A DNA stretch of 64,000 bases, from NCBI GenBank assembly GCA_020853755.1, contig JADYYG010000045.1, forward strand, positions 24,332-88,331, in the 5' to 3' direction. Position numbers and translations under genes: made by a program. Source of the stretch: Dehalococcoidia bacterium (GTDB lineage: Bacteria > Chloroflexota > Dehalococcoidia > Tepidiformales > Tepidiformaceae). Of this stretch, positions 62,081-64,000 are shown piece after piece. How positions within the stretch are numbered: the first letter of the stretch is position 1; each line of letters starts with the position of its first letter. The notes below the pieces were generated by a model that saw only the letters and a list, made by a program, of their open reading frames with translations, was not told the origin of the DNA and did no database searches.

Positions 62081-63151
62081 TCAGGCCTTGATCTTCGAGA
62101 GGTCCTCGAGTCCACGCGGCACACCCGGCACCTGGACCTTGCGGGCTTCGGCGATGATGTGCTTCGCGCGCTCACGCTGCTCAGGGGTGGCTGCCGGCAG
62201 CGGCAGGCCGATGCGGGTGGCGTACTCGCGCTTGTTCGCGATGAACTCGGGCAGCTTGTCGTACGTCGACGTCTGGGCGAACGTCCGCAGCACCGATTCC
62301 GGGATCACCTTCTGCATTTCGGCCCACTTCCCGGCCAGCGACATTTCGTGCAACTGCATCCCGAGCGACTTCAGTTCGTGGACTTCGAACACTTCGTGGT
62401 AGCTGCGCGTCGAGCCGTAGAACGAGATGGGCTGGCGAAGCCGCTCGAGGCCCTGTTCGATGTCTGACTCGGTCTCGCCGAACACCGTGAAACCGCCGCC
62501 GCTGATCTCGACGTCGGCCCAGGTGCGGCCGGCGCGCTTCATACCGATAGCGACGTTCGGGAGGACCACTTCGCGCATGTACTTGTCGGTCATGAAGCCA
62601 TGCGGCATCACGATGTCCGCCACCTCACCGGCCACCCGGGCCATCGCGTCGCCGACGAGGGCGAGGCCAATCTTCGGGTCCGGGTAGTCGATCGGGCCGG
62701 GGTTGAAGTTCGGCGTCATCAAGGTGAAGTGGTAGTACTTGCCGACGTAGTCCGGCTTCTCGCCCGTCCGGAATGACTTCCAGACGGCGCGCATCATGCG
62801 GATGTACTCCTTCATGCGCGTCGCCGGGGCGCCCGGCCAGTCTGTCGAGAAGCGGTTCTGGTTGTGGCCCTTCACCTGTGAACCGAGGCCGATGGAGAAC
62901 CGGCCCTTGCTCATGTGCTGGATGTCCCAGGCCTCCATCGCGAGCACGGTTGGGCTGCGCGGGAATGCGATGGTCACGCTCGTCTGCACTTCGAGCTTTG
63001 TGGTGTTGGCTGCGGCCAGCGTGGCCGCGAGGATGGAGTCGTGCGAGGTCTCGGGCGTGGACGCGAAGTCGTATCCGAGGTCCTCGGCGTGCTGGGCCTG
63101 CTGGGGCACGTTCGCCAGCCAGCCACCGCCAAATCCTGAACCAATCTTCAA
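62081..63151 (-). CDS. LLM-class flavin-dependent (F420-type) oxidoreductase
   Basis: A 356-residue TIM-barrel oxidoreductase of the luciferase-like monooxygenase class, in a group (TIGR03617-like) often annotated as F420-dependent. It starts LKIGSGFGGGWLANVPQQAQHAEDLGYDF, has SVTIAFPRSPTVLAMEAWDIQHMSKGRFSIGLGSQVKGH near residue 68 and MRAVWKSFRTGEKPDYVG near 118. TTG at 63151 is chosen because AAGGAG lies 8 bases upstream; an ATG at 63178 would sit ahead of that site. Coenzyme F420 use is a family inference. The substrate is unknown. Confidence 0.9.
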   Translation of the reverse strand: MKIGSGFGGGWLANVPQQAQHAEDLGYDFASTPETSHDSILAATLAAANTTKLEVQTSVTIAFPRSPTVLAMEAWDIQHMSKGRFSIGLGSQVKGHNQNRFSTDWPGAPATRMKEYIRMMRAVWKSFRTGEKPDYVGKYYHFTLMTPNFNPGPIDYPDPKIGLALVGDAMARVAGEVADIVMPHGFMTDKYMREVVLPNVAIGMKRAGRTWADVEISGGGFTVFGETESDIEQGLERLRQPISFYGSTRSYHEVFEVHELKSLGMQLHEMSLAGKWAEMQKVIPESVLRTFAQTSTYDKLPEFIANKREYATRIGLPLPAATPEQRERAKHIIAEARKVQVPGVPRGLEDLSKIKA

Positions 63152-63323
63152 ATTCGATTCTCCTTGCCGCCGGAGCACTGCGGCGTTGTGGTATGCGGCG
63201 GGAGTCTACAGGTGGCCGGGGCGGCCTGCACCGGACCCCGGCTGTGAAACACTTCCCTTTACGTCAGGGTTGCGAACGCGTACTGTTCCAGTCATACAAA
63301 GCTGTACAAAACGGAGTTTCATC

Positions 63324-64000
63324 GTGGACTCTAACGACACCCCAGAACAGGCCGCATGGCGCCAGGAAGTCAGCACCTTCCTCGCTGCCGAAAAGCCCAA
63401 GTCTGACCCGGACGCGACGCCCCAGGAGATGATGCAGCGGGGACGCGAGGCAATGAAGGAGTGGCGGGGAAAGCTCGCCGCCCGCGGCTGGGTGGCCCCC
63501 GCCTGGCCGAAGGAGTACGGCGGCGCCGGCCTCTCCGTGATGGAGCAGTTCATCATGAACGAGGAGTTCGCCGAAGCCCGCGCGATGAACGTCGGCGGCA
63601 TGGGCACCTCCATGATCGGCCCCACCATCATCATCCACGGCAACGAAGACCAGAAGAAGGAACACCTCGGCGCCATCCTTCGCGGCGAAGTGCAGTGGTG
63701 CCAGGGCTACAGCGAACCCGGCTCCGGCTCCGACCTTGCGAGCCTCCAGACCCGTGCCGTTCGCGACGGCGACGACTTCGTCATCAACGGCCAGAAGATC
63801 TGGACCTCCGGCGCCCACAACGCTGACTGGATGTTCATGCTCGCGCGCACGGACCCTGATGCGCCGAAACACCGCGGCATCTCCTTCATGATCATGGACA
63901 TCAAGTCGCCCGGCATCAGCGTGCGGCCGATCGAGGACATGGCCTGGCGGCATCCCTTCACCGAGACGTTCTTCGAGGACGTGCGCGTCCCCGCGAAGAA
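63324..64000 (+). CDS. Acyl-CoA dehydrogenase, partial
   Basis: The first 225 codons of a fourth acyl-CoA dehydrogenase, cut by the right edge. It has TPEQAAWRQEVSTFL, WVAPAWPKEYGGAGLSVMEQFIMNEEFAEARA, WCQGYSEPGSGSDLASL and NGQKIWTSGAHNADWMFMLARTD as in the paralogues at 11503 and 60817. GTG at 63324 follows CGGAG by 8 bases. Two TACAAA hexamers ten bases apart (63295 and 63305) lie just before it in the gap shared with the divergent LLM gene and may be regulatory. Confidence 0.92.
   Translation, partial: MDSNDTPEQAAWRQEVSTFLAAEKPKSDPDATPQEMMQRGREAMKEWRGKLAARGWVAPAWPKEYGGAGLSVMEQFIMNEEFAEARAMNVGGMGTSMIGPTIIIHGNEDQKKEHLGAILRGEVQWCQGYSEPGSGSDLASLQTRAVRDGDDFVINGQKIWTSGAHNADWMFMLARTDPDAPKHRGISFMIMDIKSPGISVRPIEDMAWRHPFTETFFEDVRVPAK

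Overview
The window is high-GC chromosomal DNA, packed with genes on both strands and with many 1-8 base stop/start overlaps. I see no rRNA, tRNA, insertion sequence, prophage or CRISPR array. The gene content suggests a Chloroflexota bacterium, probably a Dehalococcoidia-like or Tepidiforma/SAR202-like aerobic heterotroph. This rests on four closely similar acyl-CoA dehydrogenases, two CaiB/BaiF CoA transferases, an LLM-class flavin oxidoreductase, a HACL-type ThDP enzyme, a bifunctional PGI/PMI and TAT-exported family-5 solute-binding proteins. The phylum call is an inference from gene content.

Layout. (1) 1-5163, minus: a CDF metal transporter, two family-5 solute-binding proteins and a DppB-type permease cut by the window edge. 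(2) 5239-17180: mfd, an RDD membrane protein and its partner, a membrane-anchored HExxH protein, acyl-CoA dehydrogenase, DinB-like protein, CaiB CoA transferase, MCC-type carboxylase beta subunit and an IscU/NifU scaffold. (3) 17319-18476: an exported CAP-domain protein with a Thr/Pro-rich linker. (4) 18486-28258: a divergent locus around a LacI-family regulator. The minus arm is LacI, an atypical SDR, nitronate monooxygenase, a HAD protein and CaiB. The plus arm is a full peptide-type ABC importer core plus an acyl-CoA dehydrogenase. A sigma70-like promoter with three operator-like dyads lies between the arms. (5) 28268-33166: TldE/TldD, MFS exporter, DEDD exonuclease. (6) 33294-35654: two exported proteins of unknown function flanking a 67-residue LuxR-type HTH protein preceded by two tandem hairpins. 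(7) 35783-40668: a SAM-clan riboswitch candidate, metK, then sugar nucleotidyltransferase, phosphohexomutase and PGI/PMI, which together could supply a GDP-mannose-like sugar nucleotide. (8) 40689-47176: an orphan antitoxin, an ANT(2'')-like nucleotidyltransferase, then a minus-strand cluster apt-mtnA-mtnP-pfkB-GNAT-ahcY that recycles the by-products of SAM use. (9) 47218-53967: DUF1501/DUF1800 pair, a ferric-reductase-like membrane protein, M3 peptidase, small membrane protein. (10) 54072-64000: HACL/oxalyl-CoA decarboxylase-type enzyme, PNPOx-like protein, ParE-type toxin-antitoxin pair, GNAT, alanine-glyoxylate-type aminotransferase, enoyl-CoA hydratase, MFE-2-type SDR, two acyl-CoA dehydrogenases (one cut by the window edge) and the LLM oxidoreductase.

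Two themes tie the window together. One is import of oligopeptide-like solutes and CoA-dependent beta-oxidation-type catabolism. The other is the SAM cycle: synthesis under a probable riboswitch, hydrolysis of S-adenosylhomocysteine, and salvage of methylthioadenosine and adenine. Several genes carry a TANNNT hexamer 6-9 bases upstream of the start codon and no Shine-Dalgarno sequence, which points to leaderless transcription.
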